Shown: positions 12,701 through 22,874, counted from the stretch's first letter. The stretch is DNA of 64,000 bases from Diphasiastrum complanatum (GCA_029204225.1 CM055108.1:16144722-16208721), one strand, 5' to 3'. Notes: a model not told the origin generated them from the letters alone. Made by a program: numbers and translations.

Positions 12701-15700
12701 TTTCAAAACAGAAATTAGAATGACATTATGAGTCATGACCCAAGTTTAAACAGACTACATAGTACATACTAGTTAGCAGTTGCCAGTAACTACAGTTAAA
12801 ACTTAAACAAGTTACAGACTACATAGTACATACTACAGTTAAAAGTTAAAAGCTAACTTCAGGAATCAGAAACTTGAAACTTGAAACTAGATTCTAGAAT
12901 CCATAATATATCATGATTCATGAATCATAACAAAATAATAAATACAAATGCCAGGTGCCTCATGAGTCCAGTCACCAATGTAATGCGCGATGTGTCTGAT
13001 GATAAATCATGATGTGTACATATGTCATACTACACTGTAAATACTAAACAGCTCAAGAGTCAATGCTCATCTAGTGACATGAACATCGTAGTGTCATCTA
13101 CAGACTAGTAACTAGTAACTACAATGATCTAATGTACATACTACAATAATCTGAAGACTGACATCAATGAGCACTGAGCAGGGCCCAGGCTGCAGTGAGC
13201 ACTCTAAGCTCTCCTACGCATGAGTCTCCTCCCACTCACTGGTGGTGCTGTGGAGCCTGTTGTGGCCTCTCGAGTGGTAGGCTCAGCTACGAAATCCTCA
13301 TCAGAGGCAGAGGTATGATGCCCCTCATCCTCATCCCCGCCCTCCTCGGACTCCTCATCCTCATACTCCTCCTCCTCTGAGGACTCTGACCCTGACGATG
13401 CCTCAGACTCAGACTCAGACTCGTCCTCAGGGCTATGAGCACGGGAGCTGCTAGCCTCTCCTGCCCTCCTCCTACGCTCTGCTCGAGTGACAGGCCCTGC
13501 ACAATGCACACAAAGAGGGACAAACGTGTTATTGCCTGCAAATTAGTAAATTACAATTTACGATAATTAGTAACTTCAAACTTCGAAAATTTCATTCAAG
13601 ACTTGTCACCTTACTACTTAGACAATCCTAATTTCTCACCTGCACTCTGCGTGGCCTCCTCATGGAGGAATGCGTACACGTCCTCTTCTGACTGGTCTCT
13701 TGGTGGCAACTCTGGAACCTTTGCCACATCGATCAGATCGGGATTAACCTACGCACATCTCACAATGCACAATGAAATCAAGACAATTTAACAAAATTTG
13801 GAGGGCCGAGTCTCGACAAAAGTTAAAATTTAGCTACATAGTACAATCTAGTATCTACTATGTAGTATGTAGTATGTAATATGATCTATTAGTATAATAG
13901 TATCTACTAATTGCCATCTGGGATGATGGATCACATGTTAGAATTTAGAAATTATAATTTATGGTGTACAAGTTACTTGGATAGGCTCTGCGGTGGTCTG
14001 GAGTCTACTCAAAAGTCTCAGGTTGGCGTGTACGTACACCAACCTCTCCAACTGCGCTGATGATAGTCGATTCATCTTCTTCGTGTGAATCATGGAATGG
14101 ACACTCCAGTTCCTCTCACAAGCGACTGCAGTGCAGTCCTGTGAGAGAATCCTGATGGCAAGGCGACGCAATTTGGGGACATCAACCCCAAACTTCGACC
14201 ACCATGACACGGGACGTAGCTGGCCTGAATCACAGTTCAAGGGGCAGTTAGTACTTACTACTAGCAACTTGCAAGATGCAACCAAGTTCCAAGTTCCAAC
14301 AAGTTACAATATGATTGACTAATTGTGCAGTAAAATGTGAAGTAACAAGTTTAAACTGTAATGGACCATGCCACATGGTCAGTTTATTATCCTCTCTCAA
14401 AAGCGCCGGGCCAGTGGCAAACTCCAAGGTCTCCTGCTTGAAAATCTGAAGCTCATCCAGCAGGTTATCCTGCTCGCGTACATCAGGATAAACTCGGGAG
14501 ATACAGGCATTCCAGCCATCCCTGAGCTCCCTATCTGTGAATTGCTCCTCATTCCTCCAAAGTGGATGGAGTATGTGGGCCATGACATGCAGGGGCCTAT
14601 GAAACCACTCCCACCTGCTCAACCAAAGGAGCCGGACCTCCGTAAGCCTGCAAGAATTAAGATTCAAGAGTCAAGACACAGTAATAATTATGCAATATAG
14701 TACAATGTACATGATAGATCAATCATCATAATACATACTTGCATACTACTGTCTACATACTACATTTGAAATTTGAATCTTGATTCTTGATATACATAAT
14801 ACCTCTCTGGGCTAATGGTCGTGCAAAGCCTCAACTGCTCGCCCAACCTGTCCATGAACTCGTACAAGTGGCCCAATGTGCAGCCCTCTCGATCTGTAAG
14901 GCGCAGGACAATGTAGATGGGCTATAGGCCCACCACAATGGATCGAGCCTTATCCCAAAATGGTGAATGCATAACGGTCCGCTCGAATCTCTTACTCTTG
15001 GGCTCCTGTGATGGCCCCCACTGCGCCCAGTCAACAACCACAACCATCTGCCTCAAGCCCTGATGAACTTTCAGCAGTTGTTCTAGGACCAGGAACATAA
15101 ATGCAAATCTGCATAGATGATAGGGCACATTGCACAAGTGACAAATTCTAAGTTCTAACTTCTGACAAGAGTCAAGACTCAAGACAATACATGGCACATG
15201 CATCATTGCATGAAATATTTACCACTACTAACTAAACAGTAAATAGTAAATACTTACCAAGTTCCAATAGTCTACAGAAGCGCATTCAAGAATCGAATTT
15301 GAGCTGCAACTTGCATACCTGGTGGGGGTAGGTCTCAAGACATCCAAGGTGGACTGTCTCCTGAACATGGCTAGGACCCTGGCTTCTTGGTGACAAATCT
15401 CACCAAGAACCGAGCAGTACGCACCACCTCTGCAATCCATGAAATCTTGGCCACATCCTCGACCAACAAGTCCAGGCAGTGTGCAGCACAAGGTGTCCAA
15501 AAGATGTGGGGGTAGGTCTCATTAACGAGCCTACCCATGGAGACGCAGTTTGACGCATTATCTGTGACCACCTGCACAAGCATACAATGCAATGTGCATG
15601 AGTTTGGAATTCCGAATTCAAGACTCAAGTGCTCAGTGGCAACTGCTCAGACTTTAGTGAACCATAATCCACTGTTAATCAATTCGAAATCACCATTGAA

Positions 15701-18700
15701 CAATGAACATTCAACATTGACATTTACAAATTAGTGATCAAGTTTTAACATTATAGGTAAACCGTAAACCGTAAATTGTAATAAGTATAATATATATACT
15801 TGTACAACGTGCTGTGGTCCGACCTCCTCAATGGTAGCTCGAATATGTGAGAACATGTACTCGCCCGTGACTGCCTCCCCAGAGGTGTCGATGGATCTGA
15901 GAAACATCGTCCCCATGCACGCAGACACCAGGATATTCAATATGTGGTGCCTCCTCGTATCGCTCCAACCATCAGATATGATGGTGCAACCATACCTACT
16001 TGAAAGTTCACAGGTGCCAAGTGACAAGTCAGTGTACCGTGGTCACGACTCACTTATAGGTGACAAAACAAGATGAATCATGATTCATGATAGATCCGAG
16101 AGGAATCAGGATAGATCTTAAATTGTAAATTGTAATTCAAATTTCATGGCAAATTCCAATGATAAATGATCATTTGAATATTCATGATTAAACAAAAATA
16201 GCTAGCTGCAGCCTGCAAATTGCAATTAACAAGTAGTTTACAATTAACGCCTGCAATTTAAGTTTTAACAATCATCATAAAGTCTTTAAAGTTTAGAGTA
16301 GATAAAGTTAAAAGCAAGTAGTACGTACTGGGCCCATGCCTTCCTGAGAGGCTCTAGCTTCTGGTCAACAGAAGCCCGCTCATCAAGAAGCCCCTTCGTC
16401 CTTAGGTGCTCGCAAGATGGCCCCTGCCACACCTGCCCAATCGCACTCACCGCACTCACCGCCCTCCTCCATGCCGGGGTCCTAGCCAAATGAAATGGCA
16501 GATCGCAGGTGTAGAACAACTGTCGAACGACAACCTGTGCCTCTGCCATGGCTCTGGGAGCGAGGCTAGACACATAGTACTCCCTACCCCCCAGATGGGC
16601 AGATCATCATCGTGGCTGTATATGCAGATGACGCTCTGATACTCTGCAGGAGTGAGCAGCTAATTGCTGAAGTGAAGACTGACATCTCGAAACATTTTGA
16701 GATCGTGGATCTGGGAGAAGCTTACAGATTGAAAGGGACTACGAGGGAGGTAAGCTGTACCTTCACTAGTCCAGATACACCCAGAAGATCCTAGAGGACT
16801 TTGGGATGCTGAACTGCAAAGGAGCAAATACTCCAATGCTCGCAGGGACGGTGCTGACAAATGATGACTTTCCGAAGACTGGGGAAGCGAGAGAACAGAT
16901 GCAGCTCACACCTTACAGGAAGCTGATAGGATCACTGATGTACCTTGCTGACAACACACGCCCTGATATTGCTTATGCAGTATTCAGGATGAGCCAATTC
17001 TGCACGAATCCAGGCTCGACACATTGGAAGATTGCAAAACGCATTTTGCAATATCTTCAATTAACGAGGGATTATGGCTTGTGCTATTGTCGTGATGCAG
17101 GTTTCAGGATACTTTCCTACAACGATGCTAGCTGGGCATCTCTCAAGGACGATTGTAAAAGCGTCTCAGAAGGATACACCATCGCATCAGGAGCAGCAGT
17201 TCTCTGGGTCAGCAAGAAGCAGACCATTGTGGCCTAATCATCCTGCGAAGCAGAGTACATTGCAGCAGCAAAGATGGCCAACGAGATAATCTGGCTAAGG
17301 CAGTTCCTGGACGAATTGGGCGAAACAAGGAACGAGCCCTTGGTCTTGCAGATGGACAACACCTCTGCAATAGCCCTGGCGAAAGATCCCGTGTTCCATT
17401 CCAGAACAAAGCACATTGCGATCAAGTACCACTTGATCAAGGATCTAATTGAAAAGAAGATGTTGCAGACCACCTTCATCGGAACGAGACATGGTTGCTG
17501 ACATCTTTACCAAAGCCCTGAACAAAGGACTCTTTGAGAGACAAAGGAGCAGTCTCGGGATCGTAAAGCTATCATGCTTTGAGAGGGAGCTGAAAAAACA
17601 AAACGTTTTTGTTTACAAAGCTTTGCTAGCTTTTAGCCCTCTTCCTGACGAAGATGTTCGCGAACACGAAAGTCAAGAAACATGAAGCACGAAAGTTTTG
17701 TGAACACCTGACGAAAAAACACAAACACGAAAGATTCGCGAACGAGAATCTTTTGCGGTCCAACATGAGAAAGTCAGACGACGAAAACGAAACCAACGAC
17801 GCGACACTAAAAACGTCGCGAAAGACTTTCTGCCCTTATGCTCCAAAGAGTACCAACAAAGATCATGCAAGTACCCAGAAGTACAGATATATGATCTGAT
17901 GGCATGACGTCAGCAGAAACACTCTAGGTTGTGGCTAATGTGCCACTCTTGTAATTTCCTGATTAGTTGTAGATGTTTAGTCATTCTAATCTTAAAAGTT
18001 ACATAGAACGACTATATACTTGCTGGATGATACTTGACGCATGTGACAATAGAGTATGAAGTAGTTTGATACTAGCAAGCAATCAAGACGAAATACAGAC
18101 AAGAAGTCCGCCTGCGTGCGAGACAAGTTCTGTGATCAGGATCCATAGAGATCCACAAGTCCGCTAGTAAGCGAGACATCTATTCGTGAGAGAATTGTAT
18201 TTCTCTCACGCCAACGGACTGCGTGGATCTGCATGCAGTGCTTGAAGAATCAAAGAAAATCAATAGATGATCTTGTAGCCATTGTGCACATGTCTTCTTT
18301 TATGTTGTATGATCTCGAATGCAAATGTGTCTGCTGTTATTCGTGTGTCTGATTCTCTCATTCATTTGAATTCCGCACATTGGTTGAATTTGTTGAAGTT
18401 CATATTATGCTGCATTAATTTATATATGTAGATCAGCAGTGCTTGACTACATCCTGGAGGACTGTAGGAGTGATTTAGCTGGCAGTGTCCAGCGACCACA
18501 TCTGAACTCCATCCGAATCGCATTGAGTCGTGGTTGCTTCGCTTTCGCGACCAACTTAAGGGTATGTCCAGGGGCACCTGTTTTTGTTTCTTTAATATAA
18601 TAAAAAAAGGACAACAAAGAAAATACCTGTGAACCACGTGTTGTGATGTGGGAGGGTCTTTTTTTTTGGAAACTTCAAAATGAAAGTCTGAAAATTTTTG

Positions 18701-21700
18701 CAACAAAAATAAAACTTCAATAATAAAACCATGAAAGTCTTCTCTCAAAATTCTAACCTCCATGAGTAGAACTTGCATAACTTTGTCAATTCTTCACCAA
18801 ATAGGATGAAAATTGACCTAGATTTAAGCTAAGATAGAAATCTAATTCGGCCAAAAGTACAGCCAAAAATAGAGAGAAAAATATACAGCAAAAATCATAC
18901 CTAAGTAGATTTGTAGTATTTTCACTAGCAGTGCCTTAATGACAACCATAACTTTGTCATTAAGGAAAAATTGGTATCTATCAGAAGCTAAGAGGAATGG
19001 CTTTTGATTCAAAACAAGAAATTACACAAAAATTGATGATTGTTAGGTCTGAATTTGAATCAAAACAATTTGAGAATTGAACGACCTCAATAGAAGTAGC
19101 AACCAGTTTGCAGCCCTGCATTAGTGATGGCCCATAAACCATATGGCGTGAATTGGGTCAAGTGTGTTGCAAGTCATGACCTGTGAACCCACTCATACAG
19201 AGGGAAAGAATGGTTTGATGCAATAATGGACTCAAAAGGATCAATTAAGAAAGGGTTGGTCAACTGTAAACTATGCTGATGGAAATAAACCACTTGGCAC
19301 AAAGTATGTCAAGTATATCACAAGTTGTGACTCGTGGCCCATCTGGCAAACTAGCAAAGACAGAAGCTGCATCATGAAGGTCAGAGCCATGAAGAACCAG
19401 GTAAGGCTCAATGAACCTTGAGTTGGCCAGGTAACTGAGGCCACAATGAAAGGTGAATATTCAAATAGCAATGAAAGACAAGGAGTTCCACAGTCGACTA
19501 GCCCTAGAGTGACAAGCGTGCTTAGACTTTAAAGAGTAACCTAACTCCAGACCTCAATGTGATGAAAATCACCAGGCACTTAGTTGCTGAGCGTTTTAAT
19601 TAAAGTATTGGTATAGAGGTCTTATTCGGGGCTATTATGACCTTGTGTGCTTTGCAGGAATTTTGGGACTGGACATGGGACGACCTTGTGGACCATGACC
19701 TACCATCCATGTTGCAGTTTGTGCACGACCAAACAAATGAAACACTCCTTTTTGTGGGTTTCTCTCAGGTAATTTGGGTCAGTATTCATCAATTTTGCAA
19801 TACAAATAGCATTGAAGTCATCTTAGCTGGTAACCATCTGTGAATATCAACTCCTGATTATTGATTACTATTCTGAAGGCCTCACTTCACAATGCACATC
19901 ATTTGAAAGTACATTATATACTTCACAATATGGCTTATCGCAAAATGCACTTTAATTTGCAATATATGCCACGTCATTGTACTTTTTCTAGAATAATGAA
20001 GTGTTTCATTCTGGAAATCATTGCCAAAAGTGGAAGTCAAAGCAGCCAATGCTTAAGTCCCCTCATGATTGTTAGTTCATGTAGGTCATGTAGCAGGCCC
20101 AGCGCATCTGGTAGTAACATTGTCACTACTGTAAAGTATGGCCAATAAGGCCAATGTTGCTCTTCTTGCTTAGAGTTTGGTTCAGCTTGTAAGTTCTGTT
20201 GATCTTTTATTTTCAATTTTATGTTCATCTCAAGCCTTACTTAAAAGTAACCTTTGTAAGGTGACGAGATAGGGTTTCCTTGTCAGAAAAACATTTCAGC
20301 CATTATGCAGCTCTGAAACAAAACCTATGTATTTTGATACAGGGAACTATGACAGCCTTTGCGTCTTTCACTCAGAGCAGTGTAGTCAGTTTAGTGAAGA
20401 AAGCTGTAATGCTAAGTCCAATCGCATATCTACGTCATGTGACTGCCCCGTTACTGGAAGTTGCTGCATGGCTTTTTGCTGATGAGGTATTGCTCCGTCA
20501 AGTTATTGAATCCTGCGTAGACCATTTGCAATGCTCTTGAACTTCTTTGTCAATCAAGAAAACTGATGGCCTGCTGTTTCTATTTAATGCAGATCTTACT
20601 TCTTGCAGGGGTGTACGAATTCAGTGTTGAAAAGCAAGTCCCAACACTGACCTTGACTTTGTGTTTAAGTTGCACTGTTAGCTTCTGAATTGTTTGATTT
20701 TTTTTGCTGATCTTGTTATGTATGTTGGTTGTCACTGAGAAGGCTTGGTCAATCTATGTTCTCACACGAAAGCACCGTGTCAAGTAATTTGTTTACACAA
20801 ATCTCTTCTTTGGAGCATTGAGCTACAGTGAAAAGATGGTCATTCTTACTGGACTGAGTGTCTCAATTGTCCTGGTACTTGCAGTGAAGGTGGCAGGCGG
20901 TTCACTGACATGGTCTGCAAATCTGCACAGTTAAAATGCTATGATGGTAGTCTCTTATCTCTTATTACAGGTAAGTTCTCTTGTCAAATTACTTAAGCCA
21001 GATCAGAGTTCAAATTACCTAAGCTGGCTTCCTATCAAAGAAAAAAGATTTCTGTGTTGGAGTTACCCTTACTTTTCTCTCTCTGTGCTATATATCTATT
21101 TTTCCCAGAATCGCTATTTGAGATGCATACTCTGTTAACAAACCTAAACAAAATGTGCGTTATTTGTCTTTACCATTTCACTGATGCAATTATGAAGCAG
21201 TGAGGACCTTAGACTTGCATGAAGCAGTTTGCGACCTCTTATCTGTTTTACTAGATTGTTTATGCTTTTCATGTCAGGCCCAAATTGCTGCATGAATACT
21301 TCACGGATGCCGTACTATACTATTTATGAGGTTCAGTCCACTTCCATGAAGAATATAGCTCAAATGGCTCAGTGTATGTTCTTCAGAAACTCTTCTCACT
21401 AGACGTTATGACCATTCATCTCAACTATAAATAGAGTGCTACCTGCTCTTCCGTTCTGTAAGTTTACATTGGGTGCCAAACCGGGGGGGGGGGGGGGTTG
21501 GGGGGAGCCTCAAACAATGGTCAACCTGTGGATTGAATTCTCTATCTACATCAAAGACAGTCAAATGACAAAGCTAATGGATATGTTCTTTTCTGTTGGC
21601 ATTGGCAGTAACAAGCCTTGACTACTTAAACAAATTTGTATGCTGTCATTTCTGAATTACTTCTTATTATATGTATTTGATTGTCTTCATATAACGATCC

Positions 21701-22037
21701 TGCTGAATCCTTCTTGGAATCTTTGGATTTGGTAGTGGTGAGGTCTGGTGGCTTCAGCAGATTCGACTATGGTCTTTTTGGCAATCTGGCCCATTATAGG
21801 AGCATATTTCCATCGTCATATGATCTATCAGCAATACCAGCCGACCTTCCTATAATGCTTGCACATGGTGGACAGGATACTCTTGCAGATAAAGTAGATG
21901 TCAGTGACTTGATTGCTAGTCTTCAGGGAGATCCTCAGGTTATTTTAGTGCCAGAATACGCACATGGTGATTTTGTTTTAGCCTTAAATGCAACAACGGA
22001 GGTTTATGACAAAGTTCTCAATTTTTTCAACTCTTAA
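7656..22037 (+). CDS. LIP1-like: Plant acid lipase (triacylglycerol lipase 1-like), nine exons
   Basis: Exons: 7656-7871, 7993-8097, 8472-8612, 19658-19768, 20343-20486, 20593-20633, 20885-20970, 21278-21373, 21736-22037. Together they make 1,242 nt, or 413 aa, with phase kept at every junction. The product should hydrolyse acyl esters (triacylglycerol or related lipids) in the secretory or vacuolar system. A hydrophobic signal segment spans residues ~24-42 (FMVLLMVLASPIARA), followed by the AB-hydrolase-lipase domain (EDGFLLGVQKV, YHGIMQGGDVWLLNSP). The nucleophile elbow is GFSQG with Ser190. Asp361 (GGQDTLAD) and His390 (YAHGDFVL) complete the triad. Order and length match Arabidopsis LIP1 (about 390 aa) as I recall it; the elbow there is GHSQG, so His to Phe is a difference. 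Met12 (AAAATGG context) is an alternative start. Introns are GT-AG except intron 6 (GC-AG). Intron 3 is 11 kb and transposon-filled. Confidence 0.9.
8070..8166 (+). repeat. Tandem duplication spanning a 5' splice site (exon 2/intron 2)
   Basis: About 45 bp from tgttttcatgtaccatgg (8,070) through atgcag|gttacattctattttag is repeated from 8,122 as tgttttgtataccatgc through atgcag|gtcacattctattctag. The exon 2 donor (8,098) thus has a copy at 8,150. Using the second donor would add 52 nt and shift the frame, so the first is taken as the real one. Confidence 0.8.
8871..8976. promoter_or_regulatory. Cluster of five teloboxes next to a CT-rich tract
   Basis: TAGGGTT/AACCCTA-type motifs occur at 8,871, 8,903, 8,918, 8,948 and 8,968, in both orientations. 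They are preceded by a tctctcccca-type CT-rich repeat (8,820-8,855) and followed by a CCAAT-like site near 8,990. In plants teloboxes mark promoters of growth-related genes. Here they lie inside lipase intron 3 with no adjacent open frame. This may be a displaced promoter, an intronic regulatory region or a short telomeric insertion. Confidence 0.45.
9046..9106. repeat. Short imperfect tandem duplication (~30 bp x 2)
   Basis: gactttgaagggcggtgaaa (9,046) and gactttgaagcgttgaagg (9,078) each continue into catggcta. It lies inside intron 3 of the lipase gene. Confidence 0.7.
9697..9736. repeat. (TC)20 microsatellite
   Basis: A perfect TC run of 40 bp in lipase intron 3, ending three bases before the probable target-site duplication of the next element. 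Confidence 0.95.
9747..10545. mobile_element. Small non-autonomous hAT-like element
   Basis: The terminal inverted repeats are a perfect 11-bp match: CATAGATGCAC (9,750-9,760) and GTGCATCTATG (10,535-10,545). They are followed inward by cgaatcgcgattc-type sequence on both sides. The flanks TGTCAAAT (9,739-9,746) and TGTCAAAA (10,546-10,553) agree at 7 of 8 positions, the 8-bp duplication expected of hAT elements. No transposase is present. The core is a GC-rich palindromic array (9,984-10,123), very unlike the AT-rich surroundings. The left boundary is uncertain by about 3 bp. Confidence 0.6.
9984..10123. repeat. GC-rich palindromic direct-repeat block
   Basis: Several G-run/C-run hairpins follow each other, such as ggggggcgttgcccccc, ggggggctacggcccccc and ggggggctaccgccccc. 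They are spaced by gtttctcggggggctaccgc-type direct repeats of about 35 bp, and a last partial copy (gctaccgcccccttg) lies near 10,160. Open frames across it (PPG-rich) are repeat artefacts. Confidence 0.85.
10985..11220 (+). mobile_element. Degenerate Ty3/Gypsy integrase fragment
   Basis: Pieces in shifting frames read TMFVGEFWARVFHLVGTRF, then YHPHTDGQSKRVNRKIEQYL, then FAHNNEVNGSIGKAP. These match the Ty3-type integrase core (FW..LF.LLGT, YHPQTDGQ.ERVN, EFAYN...STG.SP). The fragment carries stops and frameshifts and ends exactly where the truncated LTR of Copia B begins. Confidence 0.75.
11222..11917 (+). repeat. Left (5') LTR of Copia B, truncated
   Basis: Nearly identical to 17,872-18,552, differing by scattered substitutions and a ~10-bp indel near 11,740/18,400. 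It ends ctcatca just before the tRNA-iMet-type PBS. Confidence 0.85.
12036..12420 (+). pseudogene. Copia gag remnant (element B)
   Basis: From ATG 12,036 the frame reads MASISSMQSKICTILDSLGS and then FLAWKVKTSLLILKGEGLF, a typical Copia gag N-terminus. A stop at 12,174-12,176 (GT*EMP) is followed in frame by LDLATLSKAKEMWDALFTRF. The sequence is lost at about 12,420, where the hAT-related sequence starts. Confidence 0.8.
12424..16590 (-). mobile_element. hAT transposon inside Copia B
   Basis: This region separates the gag and RT parts of Copia B and contains an intron-bearing hAT transposase on the minus strand. Its left end has inverted gaaccggccggttc-type sequence (12,430-12,500), which resembles a hAT subterminal region. 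No matching inverted repeat or 8-bp duplication is visible at the right end near 16,590, so that end is probably deleted together with part of the Copia. Stretches between the exons (12,600-13,190, 13,800-13,950, 16,040-16,300) are AT-rich and show nothing else. Confidence 0.75.
13204..16573 (-). pseudogene. hAT transposase gene with about eight exons and one in-frame stop
   Basis: Minus-strand exon blocks: ~16,573-16,310 (AQVVVRQLFYTCDLPFHLA), ~16,000-15,800 (CTIISDGWSDTRRHHILN), ~15,572-15,320 (VVTDNASNCVSMGRLVNETY), ~15,115-14,800, ~14,660-14,340, ~14,240-13,970 (CTAVACERNWSVHSMIHTKK), ~13,750-13,640 and ~13,510-13,204. The last encodes a Ser/Glu/Asp-rich acidic tail. The catalytic D (SDGW), D (VTDN) and E (CERNW) of hAT transposases are all present. 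Junctions look spliced: acceptor TGCAG before VVTDN, donor CAA|GTATAT after QHVVQ, donor CAG|GTGAGA after ATQSA. A TAG interrupts the block at about 14,922 (SIVVGL*PIYIVL). The N-terminal BED finger is absent. Probably inactive. Confidence 0.82.
16595..17580 (+). pseudogene. Copia RT C-terminus and RNase H (element B)
   Basis: It resumes at VAVYADDALILCR (catalytic YADD). Then follow VDLGEAYRLKG, LIGSLMYLADNTRPDIAYAV, the RNase H motifs YNDASWAS and SSCEAEYIAAAKMANEIIWL, and SRTKHIAIKYHLI. It contains a TAA at 17,235 (IVA*SSCEAEY) and frameshifts near 16,790 and 17,490. The start near 16,595 abuts hAT-derived sequence. Confidence 0.85.
17591..18552 (+). repeat. Right (3') LTR of Copia B, 3'-truncated
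   Basis: Starts TG directly after the polypurine tract gagagggagc. The part from 17,872 matches the left LTR; the first 280 bp (rich in cgaaagattcgcgaac-like motifs) have no counterpart on the left. It loses similarity at gcgacc (18,552). Confidence 0.8.
19769..20342 (+). other. Lipase intron 4 (574 bp)
   Basis: A GT-AG intron that interrupts the nucleophile elbow between Gln191 and Gly192 of GFSQ|G. I see no feature inside it. Confidence 0.85.
20634..20884 (+). other. Lipase intron 6, probable GC-AG intron
   Basis: The donor reads AAAA|GCAAGT, which matches the strong consensus of GC donors. The acceptor is cttgcag. Only this donor gives phase 2 with the following exon, and it restores the residue spacing of the family between LLLAGVYEFSV and FTDMVCK. 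The GT donors nearby either create a stop or shorten the protein. Confidence 0.75.
21483..21505. repeat. Poly-G tract in lipase intron 8
   Basis: Fifteen Gs, then TT, then a further G run. The tract could form a quadruplex on the coding strand of the transcript, or could reflect an assembly or sequencing difficulty. Confidence 0.9.
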
Positions 22038-22451
22038 GGTCACCAGGAGGCCTATTGCAATTATCTGAAGATGGCCAAGGACATCTTCAAATCTTCTAGT
22101 TAGCTTAACACTATAGTGTACAGCCCATTAAGCTAAATGTGGGTTGGTAAGGAAGGCAGCTATATATATGTCAGACGCTTTGTCATGCATCTGCTGGAAA
22201 TTTAATTTGTGTAGAACTTCAATGGCTCCTGATTGGATTATCCTTGGAACAATTTTCTTGTTTGGTGAAATACGTTCCTGTATGCCCAGAAACTATTGTG
22301 GCAAGTGTAAGTTGATGGCTATGCCCTTTTGCATGTGGTTGTTTTTTGGCAATATTTTTTGTGGCCAGACATGACAAGCTTGAGGTGATCAAGTAAAGCT
22401 GCATGCTACATGTACTTGGTTGGGCATTTGATTAGAAAGTGGGAATTTTGT

Positions 22452-22457
22452 AATAAA
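22452..22457 (+). terminator. Candidate polyadenylation signal of the lipase gene
   Basis: AATAAA in tttgtaataaagcaatgg, 415 nt after the stop codon. It is the first canonical hexamer I notice downstream. Plant signals are degenerate, so an earlier site is possible. Confidence 0.4.
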
Positions 22458-22656
22458 GCAATGGAGCATAAATGAGCGATTAAACATATGTAAGTATTAG
22501 CAGTTAGCTGGTCTAAACAAATGACACCCTGCCTTCTAGAAGGTATATGCTGTATTCATAGTAAAAAAAAATTATGATTTTTTTCCTCATTTGCAAGCAG
22601 AAGAAATGCCCTTTTTAATCGAGAAACAAATCAATATCTAGCTTTTTTTTTTTTAA

Positions 22657-22872
22657 TACGTAATGGATTCTTTGTGACGATTATGCCCCTTTTTTTGGCA
22701 TTTTAAAAAGCAGAAAACGTCACTGGGTTTTAAAAAAAAAAATTGAACAAAAAAAAAGTGTCAGTCTGCCCTAGTTTGCCATGTGGCAGTTGTTGAATGG
22801 TCCAAATAAAGTCAGACTGCATATTATGGTTTATTAATGGCATGTAAAAAAGTCAAAGAATCCCATTACGTA
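22657..22872. mobile_element. MITE-like element (216 bp)
   Basis: The left end TACGTAATGGATTCTTTG (22,657-22,674) is the complement of the right end CAAAGAATCCCATTACGTA (22,854-22,872), apart from one base. The inner part is A/T-rich and has no open frame. It sits about 620 bp downstream of the lipase stop codon. Confidence 0.55.
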
Positions 22873-22874
22873 AT

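Larger units (their letters stand above)
11222..18552 (+). mobile_element. Ty1/Copia element B, split by a hAT transposon
   Basis: Direct repeats of about 690 bp (11,222-11,917 and 17,872-18,552) flank a PBS-like site (tagtatcagagc, 11,919-11,930), gag (from 12,036) and RT/RNase H (16,595-17,580). The polypurine tract gagagggagc lies at 17,581-17,590. The left LTR lacks its first ~280 bp and the right LTR lacks its last ~35 bp, so both ends are damaged. Protease, integrase and N-terminal RT are gone, and a hAT element occupies their place. It lies in the same orientation as the lipase gene, inside intron 3. Confidence 0.85.
8613..19657 (+). other. Giant intron 3 of the lipase gene (11,045 bp)
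   Basis: The donor is AAG|GTGAGA after residues SRSDK. The acceptor is tttgcag|GAA before EFWDWTW, which matches the uninterrupted family sequence (DKEFWDWSW) at this point. The intron holds a telobox cluster, short tandem repeats, a small hAT-like element, a Ty3 integrase scrap, and Copia B carrying an internal hAT. The remaining 18,553-19,657 shows no recognisable feature. Confidence 0.88.

Noticed and set aside
13204-13509. Acidic Ser/Glu-rich frame considered as a separate small gene
   Set aside because: It continues the hAT transposase exon series on the same strand and follows a plausible splice site, so it is taken as the transposase tail.
20611-20616. A GT donor (GTGTAC) for lipase intron 6
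   Set aside because: It would shorten the protein by about ten residues relative to the family. The GC donor at 20,634 keeps both phase and length.
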